The notes below the pieces were generated by a model. That model was not told the DNA's origin, did no database searches, and saw only the letters and a list, made by a program, of their open reading frames with translations. Of a stretch of 64,000 nt of DNA, positions 50,456 through 58,621 are shown piece by piece. Made by a program: the position numbers and the translations under genes. The DNA is from Bog-473 sp963834405. Its GTDB lineage: Bacteria; Actinomycetota; Acidimicrobiia; Acidimicrobiales; RAAP-2. Each line of letters starts with the position of its first letter. Within the stretch, counting starts at the first letter, position 1. Location of the stretch: NCBI GenBank assembly GCA_963834405.1, contig CAWIBX010000005.1, forward strand, positions 1,426,001 to 1,490,000, in the 5' to 3' direction.

Positions 50456-51730
50456 TCAGGGCCGGGCAGCTCCAATGAGCCCTTCGACGAAGATGGGGGA
50501 GTAGGACACGGTGGAACCCGTGAACGGAGCCTGAATGACCGTGTCGGTGCCATAGGGGCCCGAGCCGGTGTACATCACGACGTGGTCGACCTGGTTGTCG
50601 CCGTCCAGGTTGTAATAGAAGAGCAGGTCACCCGGTTCCAGCGCGTCGAGCGAGACGTGTTGGAGCGCCGGCCACTCGTTCTCGGTCGTCCGCGGGATGG
50701 ACACCCCGGCCTGGGCCCAGGCCCATTGCACCAGGCCGGAACAGTCGAAGCCGACACCAGGGGTCTCGCCGCCGAACACGTACGGCACGCCCAGCTGTGA
50801 CACGGCCGCCTGGACGGCGGCCATCTGCGCAGAATCGCCCGAACCGGTCCCGCCGATCGGTCCGGTGGCCACCGGATCGCCCGCCGCGCCGGCCGCCTGG
50901 TTGGCCGCGTCGGTGGCCGATGCGCCGCTGCTCGACCCGCCCACCGCGCCGGCGACCGCCGCCGCGGCCGCGGCAGCCGCCGCGGCCTTCTGGGCGGCAG
51001 CGGCACTGGCGGCCTTCGCCGCCGCCGCCGCTTCCTGTTGAGCCTCCTCGACGGCCGCCTGTGTGACCTCCTGCGCCAGTTGGCCCTGTACTTGGTTCAG
51101 CGTCGCCTTGGTCGCCGCCGCTTCCTGCTCGTTCGCCGCAGCCAACGACTTCGCCTGTGCGGCTTCGGTCTGTGCCTGCGCCTCGACCGACTGCTGCTGC
51201 GCCTCCTGCGTCTGGAGCTGGCTCTCGGAATTCTCGAGCTCGACCTGCGCCTTGGTCAGGTCGCCCACGATGGTGTCCGTGTACTGGTTACGGGCCTCGG
51301 TCTGTGACACGGACGAGGAAAACATGGACGCGAGCCCGGTCTCGGGGGTGCCGTAGATGTAGGCCGCGACCGCGTCGCTGGCCACCAGCCGTTTGTCGAC
51401 CGCTATGGCCGAGCGCGTGTGGACCAACGAGGCATCGATCGACTTGAGGGATGTCTGCGCGTTCTGCAGGTTCTGCTCAGCCGTGTTGTAGCGATCGTCG
51501 AGGATGGAGGTCTGCTGTTCCTCTTGCGTCAGCGTCGCCTCTACTTGGCTGACCTGCGCCTGCGTCGCGTTGATCTGCGACTGGTTGGGGGCGGGACCCG
51601 GAAGGGTCGTCGACGTGGTGGACCCCGCCGGGGTTGCGAACAACGGAAGTGTCGCGGCGGCACAGCCGACCACGAACGCGGCGCGAGAAAGCTTGTTGCG
51701 GACAGCGCTCCGACAATGCCCTGCACCCAC
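50456..51730 (-). CDS. Secreted NlpC/P60 peptidoglycan endopeptidase (RipA-like)
   Basis: A 424-residue exported cell-wall hydrolase. The signal peptide lies at about 5-40 (RNKLSRAAFVVGCAAATLPLFA), then a long coiled coil (40-235) and an extreme Ala-rich helix (AAAKAASAAAAQKAAAAAA). The C-terminal NlpC/P60 domain has VPYVFGGETPGVGFDCSGLVQ with catalytic Cys, ALEPGDLLFY, and DHVVMYTGSG with His. It cuts stem peptides between D-Glu and DAP-type residues during division; the coiled coil probably controls access, as in RipA and CwlO. GTG 51730 was chosen because a TACGAT box ends 7 bases upstream. Confidence 0.9.
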   Translation of the reverse strand: MGAGHCRSAVRNKLSRAAFVVGCAAATLPLFATPAGSTTSTTLPGPAPNQSQINATQAQVSQVEATLTQEEQQTSILDDRYNTAEQNLQNAQTSLKSIDASLVHTRSAIAVDKRLVASDAVAAYIYGTPETGLASMFSSSVSQTEARNQYTDTIVGDLTKAQVELENSESQLQTQEAQQQSVEAQAQTEAAQAKSLAAANEQEAAATKATLNQVQGQLAQEVTQAAVEEAQQEAAAAAKAASAAAAQKAAAAAAAAAAVAGAVGGSSSGASATDAANQAAGAAGDPVATGPIGGTGSGDSAQMAAVQAAVSQLGVPYVFGGETPGVGFDCSGLVQWAWAQAGVSIPRTTENEWPALQHVSLDALEPGDLLFYYNLDGDNQVDHVVMYTGSGPYGTDTVIQAPFTGSTVSYSPIFVEGLIGAARP

Positions 51731-51737
51731 CTGGGAA

Positions 51738-51743
51738 ATCGTA
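51738..51743 (-). promoter_or_regulatory. -10 box for leaderless NlpC/P60 gene
   Basis: TACGAT on the minus strand ends 7 bases before the GTG at 51730. If used, the upstream inverted repeat would lie outside the transcript. Confidence 0.5.
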
Positions 51744-51825
51744 ACGGCTGGCGAGTCGCGAATTCGACATCCCGACGGTGGCAGACGGGTTGCGACCCCA
51801 GTTCGCGCGATGTTCACCTCCCGGC

Positions 51826-51847
51826 GTTCGTGGGTTCACGCACGAAC
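51826..51847. repeat. 7-bp inverted repeat between divergent promoters
   Basis: GTTCGTG (51826-51832) and CACGAAC (51841-51847) are perfect inverted copies around an 8-base spacer. They lie between the nlpC and esterase -10 boxes, so an operator is plausible; a structured leader RNA is the other reading. Confidence 0.6.
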
Positions 51848-51874
51848 CTGATTGACCGTGCCCACCGACGCCCA

Positions 51875-51880
51875 TATGGT
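51875..51880 (+). promoter_or_regulatory. -10 box for leaderless esterase gene
   Basis: TATGGT ends 6 bases before the GTG at 51887, with no Shine-Dalgarno present. Confidence 0.5.
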
Positions 51881-51886
51881 GCCGCG

Positions 51887-53458
51887 GTGGATCCTGTCGT
51901 ACCCGTCTCTGGCGGTCGCGTCCGGGGCGTCCGCCGTGGCGATCTCTGGTCGTTCTCGGGAATCGCCTATCCGCGGGCGCCGGTCGGTGCGCTGCGTTGG
52001 CGCCCACCACTGGCACCCGATCCCTGGGTGGACATCCGCGACGCGTCGACCTTCGGTCCGATCGCACCCCAGGCACCACCGGTGGCCGGGATCACGAGCC
52101 CCTCGGACCCCGGCGCGGCAGATCCGCAAAGTGAGGACTGCCTGTCGCTGAACATCTGGACACCCGAGCTCCCCGACCGGCCGACGACCAATCCGGGTGC
52201 GGGCCGGCCCGTCATGGTGTGGGTCCACGGAGGCGGCTTCACGTCGGGCAGTGGCTCCGTGTTCCTCTACCGGGGCGGCTCATTCTCCCGGAACGGCGGG
52301 GTCGTGGTGGTCACCATCAACTACCGGCTCGGCGCACTCGGCTTCCTCGGCCACCGCGCGTTGGCCGACGCGGACGGCCTCGTCGGGAACTGGGGCCTGC
52401 ACGACCAGGTCGCCGCCTTGGCCTGGGTGCGCGACAACATCGCGGTGTTCGGCGGTGACCCCACCAACGTCACCGTGTTCGGGGAATCGGCCGGAGCGTT
52501 CAGCATCTCCGCCCTGCTCGGCATCCCCGCCGCCCGCAGGCTCATCCGGCGCGCCGTGGTGCAGAGCGGAGGGGTGCACGTACACACGGTTGAGCAGGCG
52601 GAGCGAGCGGCGGAGCGCCTGACGGCGACGCTCGGCCTCCATCGTTGTGACCGCGCCGCACTCGGCCGGGTGCCCGCCGATGAGCTCGTGGCGGCGACCG
52701 CGCAGATGGCGGCCCGGCGTCCCGACCCGGGGCTGCTCCCGTTGCCCTTCCTCCCTGTGGTCGACGGCCACTTCCTCCCGGAGCATCCGCTGCAGGCGGT
52801 CGAGGCGGGCGCCAGTGCGGGCATCGATCTGCTCATCGGCACGAACCGCGACGAGCTCACGCTGTTCGGTCTGGGCAACCCGGCTCTTCTCGCGCTCGAC
52901 GACGCGGGCGTCCTCCGGTGGGTGGAGAACGCCGCGCCGGACATTCCAGGCCGCGCGCTCCTCGACGGGTACCGGGACGCACGGCACCACCGCGGTGAGG
53001 CGCTCACGCCCACCGCCTTGTGGGTTGCCGCCGGCACCGACATCGTCTTCCGGTGGCCGAGCCTTCAGCTGGCCGCGGCCCACCGCGCCTGGGGCGGTCG
53101 CTCGTTCGTCTACCTCTTCACCTGGGAGTCCCCGGCCTTCGGCGGCCTCCTCGGCTCGTGCCATGCGCTCGAGCTCCCGTTCGTATTCGGTGCGGTGCAC
53201 GTGCCGGCCGTCCAGCTGTTCTCGGGGGGCGGACCCGAGGCGGAGGCGTTGTCGCGGCAGATGCAGGACGCGTGGCTGGCGTTCGCACACACGGGCGACC
53301 CGTCCCACGCGGGCATCGGCGAGTGGCCGGACTGGGACCCCGCTCTCCGTCGCACGATGGTCTTCGGTCCCCATTCGGGTGCGGCCGATGCCCCGCGGGA
53401 CGCCGAGCTGTCGGCGTTCGAGCTACACCGCCCCCTACGGTCGGGGGTGCCGGGTTAG
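51887..53458 (+). CDS. Type-B carboxylesterase
   Basis: A 523-residue alpha/beta hydrolase of the carboxylesterase/cholinesterase family: FSGIAYPRAPVGALRWRPP, SEDCLSLNIWTP, the oxyanion hole WVHGGGFTSGS, the nucleophile elbow VFGESAGAF, the acid in GTNRDELTLF and the catalytic His in GSCHALELPF. It has no signal peptide and is probably cytosolic; the natural ester is unknown. The GTG at 51887 follows TATGGT by 6 bases. It ends convergently against the P450 remnant: the 4 bases TTAG (53455-53458) hold both stop codons. Confidence 0.92.
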   Translation: MDPVVPVSGGRVRGVRRGDLWSFSGIAYPRAPVGALRWRPPLAPDPWVDIRDASTFGPIAPQAPPVAGITSPSDPGAADPQSEDCLSLNIWTPELPDRPTTNPGAGRPVMVWVHGGGFTSGSGSVFLYRGGSFSRNGGVVVVTINYRLGALGFLGHRALADADGLVGNWGLHDQVAALAWVRDNIAVFGGDPTNVTVFGESAGAFSISALLGIPAARRLIRRAVVQSGGVHVHTVEQAERAAERLTATLGLHRCDRAALGRVPADELVAATAQMAARRPDPGLLPLPFLPVVDGHFLPEHPLQAVEAGASAGIDLLIGTNRDELTLFGLGNPALLALDDAGVLRWVENAAPDIPGRALLDGYRDARHHRGEALTPTALWVAAGTDIVFRWPSLQLAAAHRAWGGRSFVYLFTWESPAFGGLLGSCHALELPFVFGAVHVPAVQLFSGGGPEAEALSRQMQDAWLAFAHTGDPSHAGIGEWPDWDPALRRTMVFGPHSGAADAPRDAELSAFELHRPLRSGVPG

Positions 53459-54701
53459 CTCACGCGCCTGCGGTGCAGCCGCATCGGCAGATGATGGATC
53501 CCCGAGTGCCGGTTGCTGCGCGTCCACTCCGGTGGCCCGGTGAGCGCGAACGAGTCGATGTGGTCGAGGATCGCCGCGAGCGCGACGCGGATTTCGAGGC
53601 GGGCGAGGTGTGCACCCAGACAGAAGTGTACGGCATGGCCCAAGGCCAGATGTGGATTGGGGTCGCGGTCGACCCTGAACGCGTCCGGGTCGGTGAACCG
53701 TGCCGGGTCGCGGTTGGCCGATCCCTCCCACACCACGACTTTCGCCCCTGCTTCTATCGTGTGCTCCCCGAGGGCGCAGGTGCGCGTCGCCGTCCTCCGC
53801 TTCGAGGGGGAGGGGGTGGTCCATCGAGTATCTCCTCGACCGCGTTCTGCAGTACGGCCCGGTGGCCGTCCGCACGGAGGCGGTCGAACTGGTCCGGCCA
53901 TTCGGTGAACGCCACCATGGCGCCGGCGATGGCGTTCCTGGTCGTCTCCGCGCCGGCCGAGAACAGAAGAGAGAAGAAGGCGGACAGTTCGTCCTCGGTC
54001 AGCCGGGGCGGGTCGACGTCGGCCAGCTCGGCGTGGACGACGGCCGAGAGCATGTCGTCGCGCGGGCAAAGCCGCTTCTCGTCTATGAGCGCAATCCCGT
54101 ACGTGTACATATCGTCGACCGCGGCCTGCCGCTGCGGGCTCATGGAAAGGAAGTCCGACTCGTCGGGTATGTCGAACACGTGTTCCACGGCGTGGGCAAG
54201 ACGGTCGCGGTCCACCTCAGGCACCCCGAGCAGCAGGCAAATGGCCTGCATCGGAAGCTCGGCAGCCACCTCGGTCAGGAAGTCGCATTCCTCCCCGGCC
54301 GAGTCGAGGAGTCGGCGCATGCGTTTCCGGAGCTCGGGCTCCAGGGCGCGCACCGCCGCGGGTGTGAGACCCCGCGTGACCAGGCGGCGGATCCGGGCGT
54401 GCCGGGGATCGTCCATCATGTTGAGCACGACGCCGGCCACCGGGAGGTCCTGAATGACGGTGCCGCCGTAGGGGCGGTCCCCTCCGGTCTCGCTCGAGAA
54501 GGTGACCGGGTCGTTGAGCACCTCGAGCACCTCGTCGTAGGTCGCGACCGACCAGAACCCCTCTCCGTCTGGCGTGTGCACCGTCGGCCGGTGCCACCAC
54601 ACCGGCGCAGCGGTGCGGTGCAGCCGGAACACCTCGTGCGGGAACCCGTCGGCGAAGGTGTCGAGATCGGTCAGGTCGACGGCGGCGAGCTCTCCGACCA
54701 C
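53455..54701 (-). pseudogene. Cytochrome P450, frameshifted at the ExxR arginine
   Basis: A soluble bacterial P450 in two frames. From GTG 54701 (GAGG 8 bases upstream) the frame gives the N-terminal half, including the I-helix oxygen-activating SAGAETTRNAIAG, and runs to AVEEIL. There one base is missing (plus-strand 53823-53828), so the Arg of the EILR (ExxR) motif and everything after are out of frame. The other frame continues as WTTPSPSKRRTATRTCALG ... HLALGHAVHFCLGAHLAR with the heme Cys and ends at 53455. The restored protein would have about 415 residues. As read it cannot make an active enzyme; a single-base sequence error is possible. Substrate unknown. Confidence 0.85.
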
Positions 54702-54749
54702 CGGGTCATCCTCGTGGCGGGTCCCTCCCGGGTCAAGAATGGGGATCCC

Positions 54750-54823
54750 GGGGGCGTAGCCCAACTGGCAGAGGCAGGGCGCTTAAACCGTCCCCAGTGA
54801 GGGTTCGAATCCCTCCGCCCCCA
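54750..54823 (+). tRNA. tRNA-Leu-like (anticodon UAA) with short class I variable loop
   Basis: A 74-nt cloverleaf. Acceptor GGGGGCG (54750-54756) pairs with CGCCCCC (54816-54822), discriminator A54823. The D arm is GCCC...GGC with one extra base, and the anticodon stem GGGCG/CGTCC has one G-U. The loop CTTAAAC gives anticodon TAA (54784-54786), reading UUA. The variable loop is only 5 nt (CCAGT), and the T arm is GAGGG/CCCTC with TTCGAAT. UUA decoding implies leucine, but bacterial tRNA-Leu normally has a long variable arm, so identity and charging are open. CCA is not encoded. Confidence 0.85.
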
Positions 54824-54905
54824 CCCGGTGGCCTTGGCGGCACCGGCGCCGGCGGCAGGCCGAGTCCCACGCGCGTCCGGCGTTCGCACGCGACCGTTCC
54901 CCGAC

Positions 54906-55688
54906 GTGACACCCGAAGTGACCGTCAGGCTCCTCGGCCCGGTCGTGGTGGACGGCGCGGCGCGGCCGTTCCGTCGCTCGGCTGCGCTCGAGCTCGTCGT
55001 GTACCTGTCGCTCCACCGGCGTCCCGTGGCCTACACGGAATGGCCGGTTGCCATCTGGCCGGAGCGCGCTGTCTCGCTCGCCACGGCGCACTCGACCGCC
55101 TCCGACGCCCGCAGGGCACTCGGCCGCTCGGCCGGCGGTGCGTGGCACCTGCCCCACGAGGGACGTCAGCTCCGTCTGTCGGCGTCCGTCACCACCGACG
55201 TCGAGCAGTTCACCACCCTTGCCTCCACGGATGATCCGCGAGGCGTCGTCGAGGCGATGCGCCTTGTACGCGGGCCGTTGTTCGGTGGACTGCGGCGGGC
55301 CGACTGGGCCGTCTTCGACGGGACCCAGGCCGCAATCGAGAACCTCGTCGTGGGAGCGGCGCTGCGAAGCGCCGAGGGCATGATGGCGCGCCACCTCGGC
55401 GCCGACGCGGCCTGGGCCGTGCGCAGAGCTCTCGTCGTGAGTCCGTACGACGAACGTCTGTACCGCGCACTCCTGCGAGCCACGGCGTCGCAGGGGAACC
55501 GGGTCGCCCTGCGGGCCACCATGACCGAGTTGCTCACGCTGGCGGGCGATGCGTCGGGCCACGCCCGCACGCGTGGGCGACGCGGGACGCACGGCTCCAT
55601 GACCTGCCTGCACCCGGAGACGGCCGACTTGTACCGCGACCTGCTGCGGGGCGCACCTGCCGTCGGAGCGGCACCCGCCAGGCTGTAG
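54906..55688 (+). CDS. SARP-like regulator with wHTH and BTAD domains
   Basis: A 260-residue protein with an OmpR/SARP-type winged helix at about 5-85 (VTVRLLGPVVVDGAARPF, ALELVVYLSLHRRPV, AIWP) and a bacterial transcriptional activation domain of TPR-like helices at about 95-255 (DVEQFTTLA, LVRGPLFGGLRRADWA, RALVVSPYDERLYRALLRA, HPETADLYRDLL). It is thus a minimal SARP without NTPase or LysM parts. Such proteins activate nearby operons; targets are unknown. The GTG at 54906 was chosen at the domain edge; no Shine-Dalgarno is visible. It follows the tRNA directly. Confidence 0.82.
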   Translation: MTPEVTVRLLGPVVVDGAARPFRRSAALELVVYLSLHRRPVAYTEWPVAIWPERAVSLATAHSTASDARRALGRSAGGAWHLPHEGRQLRLSASVTTDVEQFTTLASTDDPRGVVEAMRLVRGPLFGGLRRADWAVFDGTQAAIENLVVGAALRSAEGMMARHLGADAAWAVRRALVVSPYDERLYRALLRATASQGNRVALRATMTELLTLAGDASGHARTRGRRGTHGSMTCLHPETADLYRDLLRGAPAVGAAPARL

Positions 55689-55702
55689 GGTTTCGTCCCG
55701 CC

Positions 55703-56557
55703 ATGGCCAGAAGCTCCTCTGGGAAATCGGTCGCACGCGCCGCCGCAACGGGCGGTGGCGCGACCTATCGCGGGCAGATGCCGGTCAATTGGTACGCCGC
55801 GCTCGTGCTCATCGTCCTCATCGGGGCCGGGTCGGTCGTGCTGGCGAAGTGGCACTACAACCAGGCCGCCGCCGCCGTGGAACCGACCACGAACACGACC
55901 TGGCACGCCGCCCTCGCCTTCGACATCTGCGGGACCATGGAGCAGCCGCTCGCCGCCTCGCCCGCCTCGGCGACGTCGACGACCGGCCTGACCTCGAGCG
56001 GCAGCGGCGTGCTCCAGATTCACCCCAAGGATTCCAGCGAGTCGGGGAACAACGCCACCTTGGGTAAGTTCGCCCAGGGATTCACCGGGCTGACCATCAC
56101 CAACAACACCCTCAAGTACCCGTCGTCGAGTGTTCCCAAGTACACGGACGGCCAGAAGTGCGGGACGGGGACACCTGACGCCGGCAAGGTGGGCACGGTG
56201 CAGGCCCGCTCGTGGATCCTCTCCGCGACGCCCAACAAGAACAACGAGGAGACCGAGGTGGGCGGTCTCACCACCACGAGCCCGGCCGACCTCAAGTTCC
56301 AGAACCGCCAGCTGATCACCGTGGGCTTCATCCCCGCCGACCAGAAGCTGCCGAAGCCGTCCGGATCGACCATCCTCGCCCTGCAACAGACGCTGGCAGG
56401 GTCGGGCCCGGTCGTCACGACGACCACGACACCGGCGACGGCCTCCACCTCGGTCCCGTCCACTACGACCACGAAGCCGGCGGCTGTCACGACGACGACC
56501 GCTCCGCCGACCACGACCACCACGAAGCCCACCGGCATCACCTCGACGACGAAGTAA
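55703..56557 (+). CDS. Membrane-anchored protein with Thr/Pro-rich tail
   Basis: A 284-residue protein of unrecognised family. A short cytosolic N terminus is followed by one TM helix at about 29-49 (WYAALVLIVLIGAGSVVLA), an extracytoplasmic beta-rich domain at about 65-215 (FDICGTMEQPL, GFTGLTITNN, KCGTGTPDAGKVGTVQARSW, LITVGFIPADQKLP, with two Cys that may pair), and a Thr-rich tail after 220 (TTTTTPATAS...). Its stop overlaps the ATG of the mannose-1-phosphate guanylyltransferase gene, so it is expressed with GDP-sugar synthesis. A TAGGGT box ends 11 bases upstream. Confidence 0.75.
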   Translation: MARSSSGKSVARAAATGGGATYRGQMPVNWYAALVLIVLIGAGSVVLAKWHYNQAAAAVEPTTNTTWHAALAFDICGTMEQPLAASPASATSTTGLTSSGSGVLQIHPKDSSESGNNATLGKFAQGFTGLTITNNTLKYPSSSVPKYTDGQKCGTGTPDAGKVGTVQARSWILSATPNKNNEETEVGGLTTTSPADLKFQNRQLITVGFIPADQKLPKPSGSTILALQQTLAGSGPVVTTTTTPATASTSVPSTTTTKPAAVTTTTAPPTTTTTKPTGITSTTK

Positions 56558-57633
56558 TGAAGGCGGTGGTCCTCGTCGGCGGCGAGGGGACGAGGCTGCG
56601 GCCGCTGACACTCTCCACGCCCAAGCAGATGCTGCCGGTCGTCGGAGTGCCCATGATCGAGCGCGTGCTCGGGCATCTGGCATTGCACGGGATCGACGAG
56701 GCGGTGCTGTCGCTGGGCTACCTCCCCGACGCGTTCACCGAGGCCTATCCGGACGGGACCGCCGCCGGGGTCAGGTTGACGTATGCCGTCGAGCCGGAGC
56801 CCCTGGACACGGCCGGCGCGGTCCGTTTCGCCGCGACGTTCGCCGGCATCGACGAAACGTTCGTGGTGGTCAACGGCGACGTGCTCACCGACCTGGACCT
56901 CACGTCGCTGGTGGCCTTCCACCGCGAGCGGCACGCCGAGGGCACCATCCACCTGCACCCGGTGGCGGACCCCTCGGCCTTCGGCGTCGTGCCGACCGAC
57001 CCGGACGGCCGGGTCACCGCCTTCGTCGAGAAGCCACCCCGCGACGAGGCACCCACCAACGAAATCAACGCCGGCACCTACGTGCTCGAGCCGTCCGTGC
57101 TCGATCGGATCGCCGCGAGCGGCCGCGTCTCCATCGAACGGGACACGTTCCCGGCCATGGTGCGCGCCGGCGGCCTGTACGCCCGTGCGGACGACCGTTA
57201 CTGGATCGACACCGGTACACCCGCGGCGTTCCTGGAGGCGAACTTCGACTATGTCGAGGGGCGGCGCGGCCCCGACATTGCGCCCGGGCTGGCCGAGCGC
57301 GGCGGCGGCGTCTACGCCCAGGACGGGAGCGACCTGGAGGGCCACGTCGTGGGGCACTCCGTCGTGTTCGCGGGATGCACGGTCGAGCCGGGCGCGCGGG
57401 TCGAGCGCTCCGTCTTGGGGCGGGGCTCGGTGATTTCCTCCGGCGCCGTCGTCACCGGTTCCGTCCTGATGGACGAGTGTCACGTCGCGTCCGACGCCAC
57501 CGTGGCGGGATCGATCATGGGCCCACGGTCGATCGTGGGCCAGCGGGCCGACGTCCGGCCGGTCTCAGTCCTCGGCGCGGACGCAGTCGTCTCGTCGGGG
57601 AGCATGGTCGACGGCGAGCGGGTGTCCGGCTAG
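56557..57633 (+). CDS. Mannose-1-phosphate guanylyltransferase (GDP-mannose pyrophosphorylase)
   Basis: A 358-residue sugar nucleotidyltransferase close to mycobacterial ManB (Rv3264c): VLVGGEGTRLRPLTLSTPKQMLPV (nucleotide loop), VNGDVLTDLD with metal Asp, FVEKPP, INAGTYVLEPSVL and WIDTGTPAAFLEAN, then a left-handed beta-helix C-terminal domain at about 245-350. It would make GDP-mannose or a related NDP-sugar for glycans and glycolipids; exact sugar specificity cannot be read. The ATG overlaps the upstream stop, and an epimerase follows after 10 bases. Confidence 0.87.
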   Translation: MKAVVLVGGEGTRLRPLTLSTPKQMLPVVGVPMIERVLGHLALHGIDEAVLSLGYLPDAFTEAYPDGTAAGVRLTYAVEPEPLDTAGAVRFAATFAGIDETFVVVNGDVLTDLDLTSLVAFHRERHAEGTIHLHPVADPSAFGVVPTDPDGRVTAFVEKPPRDEAPTNEINAGTYVLEPSVLDRIAASGRVSIERDTFPAMVRAGGLYARADDRYWIDTGTPAAFLEANFDYVEGRRGPDIAPGLAERGGGVYAQDGSDLEGHVVGHSVVFAGCTVEPGARVERSVLGRGSVISSGAVVTGSVLMDECHVASDATVAGSIMGPRSIVGQRADVRPVSVLGADAVVSSGSMVDGERVSG

Positions 57634-57643
57634 AAATCCGCTC

Positions 57644-58594
57644 ATGGGAATGATGGTGACCGGAGGCGCCGGGTTCATCGGCTCCAACCTGGTCGACCGT
57701 CTCCTCGCCGAGGGTCACCAGGTCGACGTGGTCGACGACTTCTCGACCGGGTCGCTCCACAACCTCAGCGACGCCCGCTCCAGCGCCGGACGCGCCCTCA
57801 CCATCCACCACCTCGACATCGCCGCTCCGGCCGTGGTGGACCTCATGGCGCGCCGGAAGCCCCAGTTCGTCTTCCACCTGGCGGCCCAGGCCGACGTGAG
57901 GGTCTCGGTGGCCCGGCCGGCCTTCGACGCCACCGTCAACATCGTCGGCTCCCTGAACGTGCTGGAAGGAGCCCGCCAGGCCGAGAGCGAGCGCGTGGTC
58001 TTCGCGGCTAGCGGTGGCACGCTCTACGGCGAGCCGGCCTCCGAGGACCTGCCCGTGCGCGAGTCGCATCCCCACCACCCACTCTCGCCGTACGGCGTCG
58101 CCAAGAAATCCGTCATCGACTACCTGGCCGCCTACCGCGAGCTGCACGCCCTGGAATTCTCCGCTCTCGCGCTCGCCAACGTCTACGGCCCGCGCCAGGA
58201 TCCGCACGGCGAAGCCGGCGTCGTGGCGATCTTCGCCGAGCGGCTCTTGCGCGGGGAACCCGTCACCGTTTTCGGCGACGGCGAGCAGACGCGTGACTTC
58301 GTGTTCGTCGACGATGTCGTCGACGCGTTCGTGCGCGCGGCGACACGCGGCGGGGGGCTCGTGTGCAACGTCGGCACCGGGCAGGAGACGTCGGTCAACC
58401 AGCTCCTGGCCACCATGGCCACGGAGGCCGGCGTCGAGGCGAACGCCGTCCTGGCACCGTCCCGTCCGGGGGAGCTGCTGCGCTCGAGCCTCGACATTGA
58501 GCGCGCGGCCATTCAGCTCGGGTGGCGGCCCTGGACCGAGCTCGCCGAAGGCACCCGCGCCGTCCTCGACTACGTCGCCGCCCGCCTCGACTGA
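57644..58594 (+). CDS. NAD-dependent sugar-nucleotide epimerase/dehydratase (GalE-like)
   Basis: A 316-residue extended SDR: VTGGAGFIGSNLVDRLL (NAD loop), VVDDFSTGS, FHLAAQADVRVSV, the catalytic SGGTLYGEP with YGVAKKS (YxxxK), and ALANVYGPRQDPHGEAGVVAIF. This pattern is typical of UDP-glucose 4-epimerase and GDP-mannose or UDP-GlcA modifying enzymes. It probably acts on the nucleotide sugar from the preceding gene. It is convergent with cofE. Confidence 0.88.
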   Translation: MGMMVTGGAGFIGSNLVDRLLAEGHQVDVVDDFSTGSLHNLSDARSSAGRALTIHHLDIAAPAVVDLMARRKPQFVFHLAAQADVRVSVARPAFDATVNIVGSLNVLEGARQAESERVVFAASGGTLYGEPASEDLPVRESHPHHPLSPYGVAKKSVIDYLAAYRELHALEFSALALANVYGPRQDPHGEAGVVAIFAERLLRGEPVTVFGDGEQTRDFVFVDDVVDAFVRAATRGGGLVCNVGTGQETSVNQLLATMATEAGVEANAVLAPSRPGELLRSSLDIERAAIQLGWRPWTELAEGTRAVLDYVAARLD

Positions 58595-58621
58595 GCCGGC
58601 CGGCCCCACTCCGAGGGAGCG

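Noticed and set aside
50940..51060. Ala-codon-rich repeat tract
   Set aside because: It is the Ala-rich helix of the NlpC/P60 protein, with varied codons rather than exact DNA repeats.
54782..54788. Nonsense-suppressor reading of the unusual tRNA
   Set aside because: With U33 fixed at 54783 the anticodon is UAA, which pairs with the sense codon UUA. A UUA anticodon (reading stop UAA) would need a shifted loop without U33.
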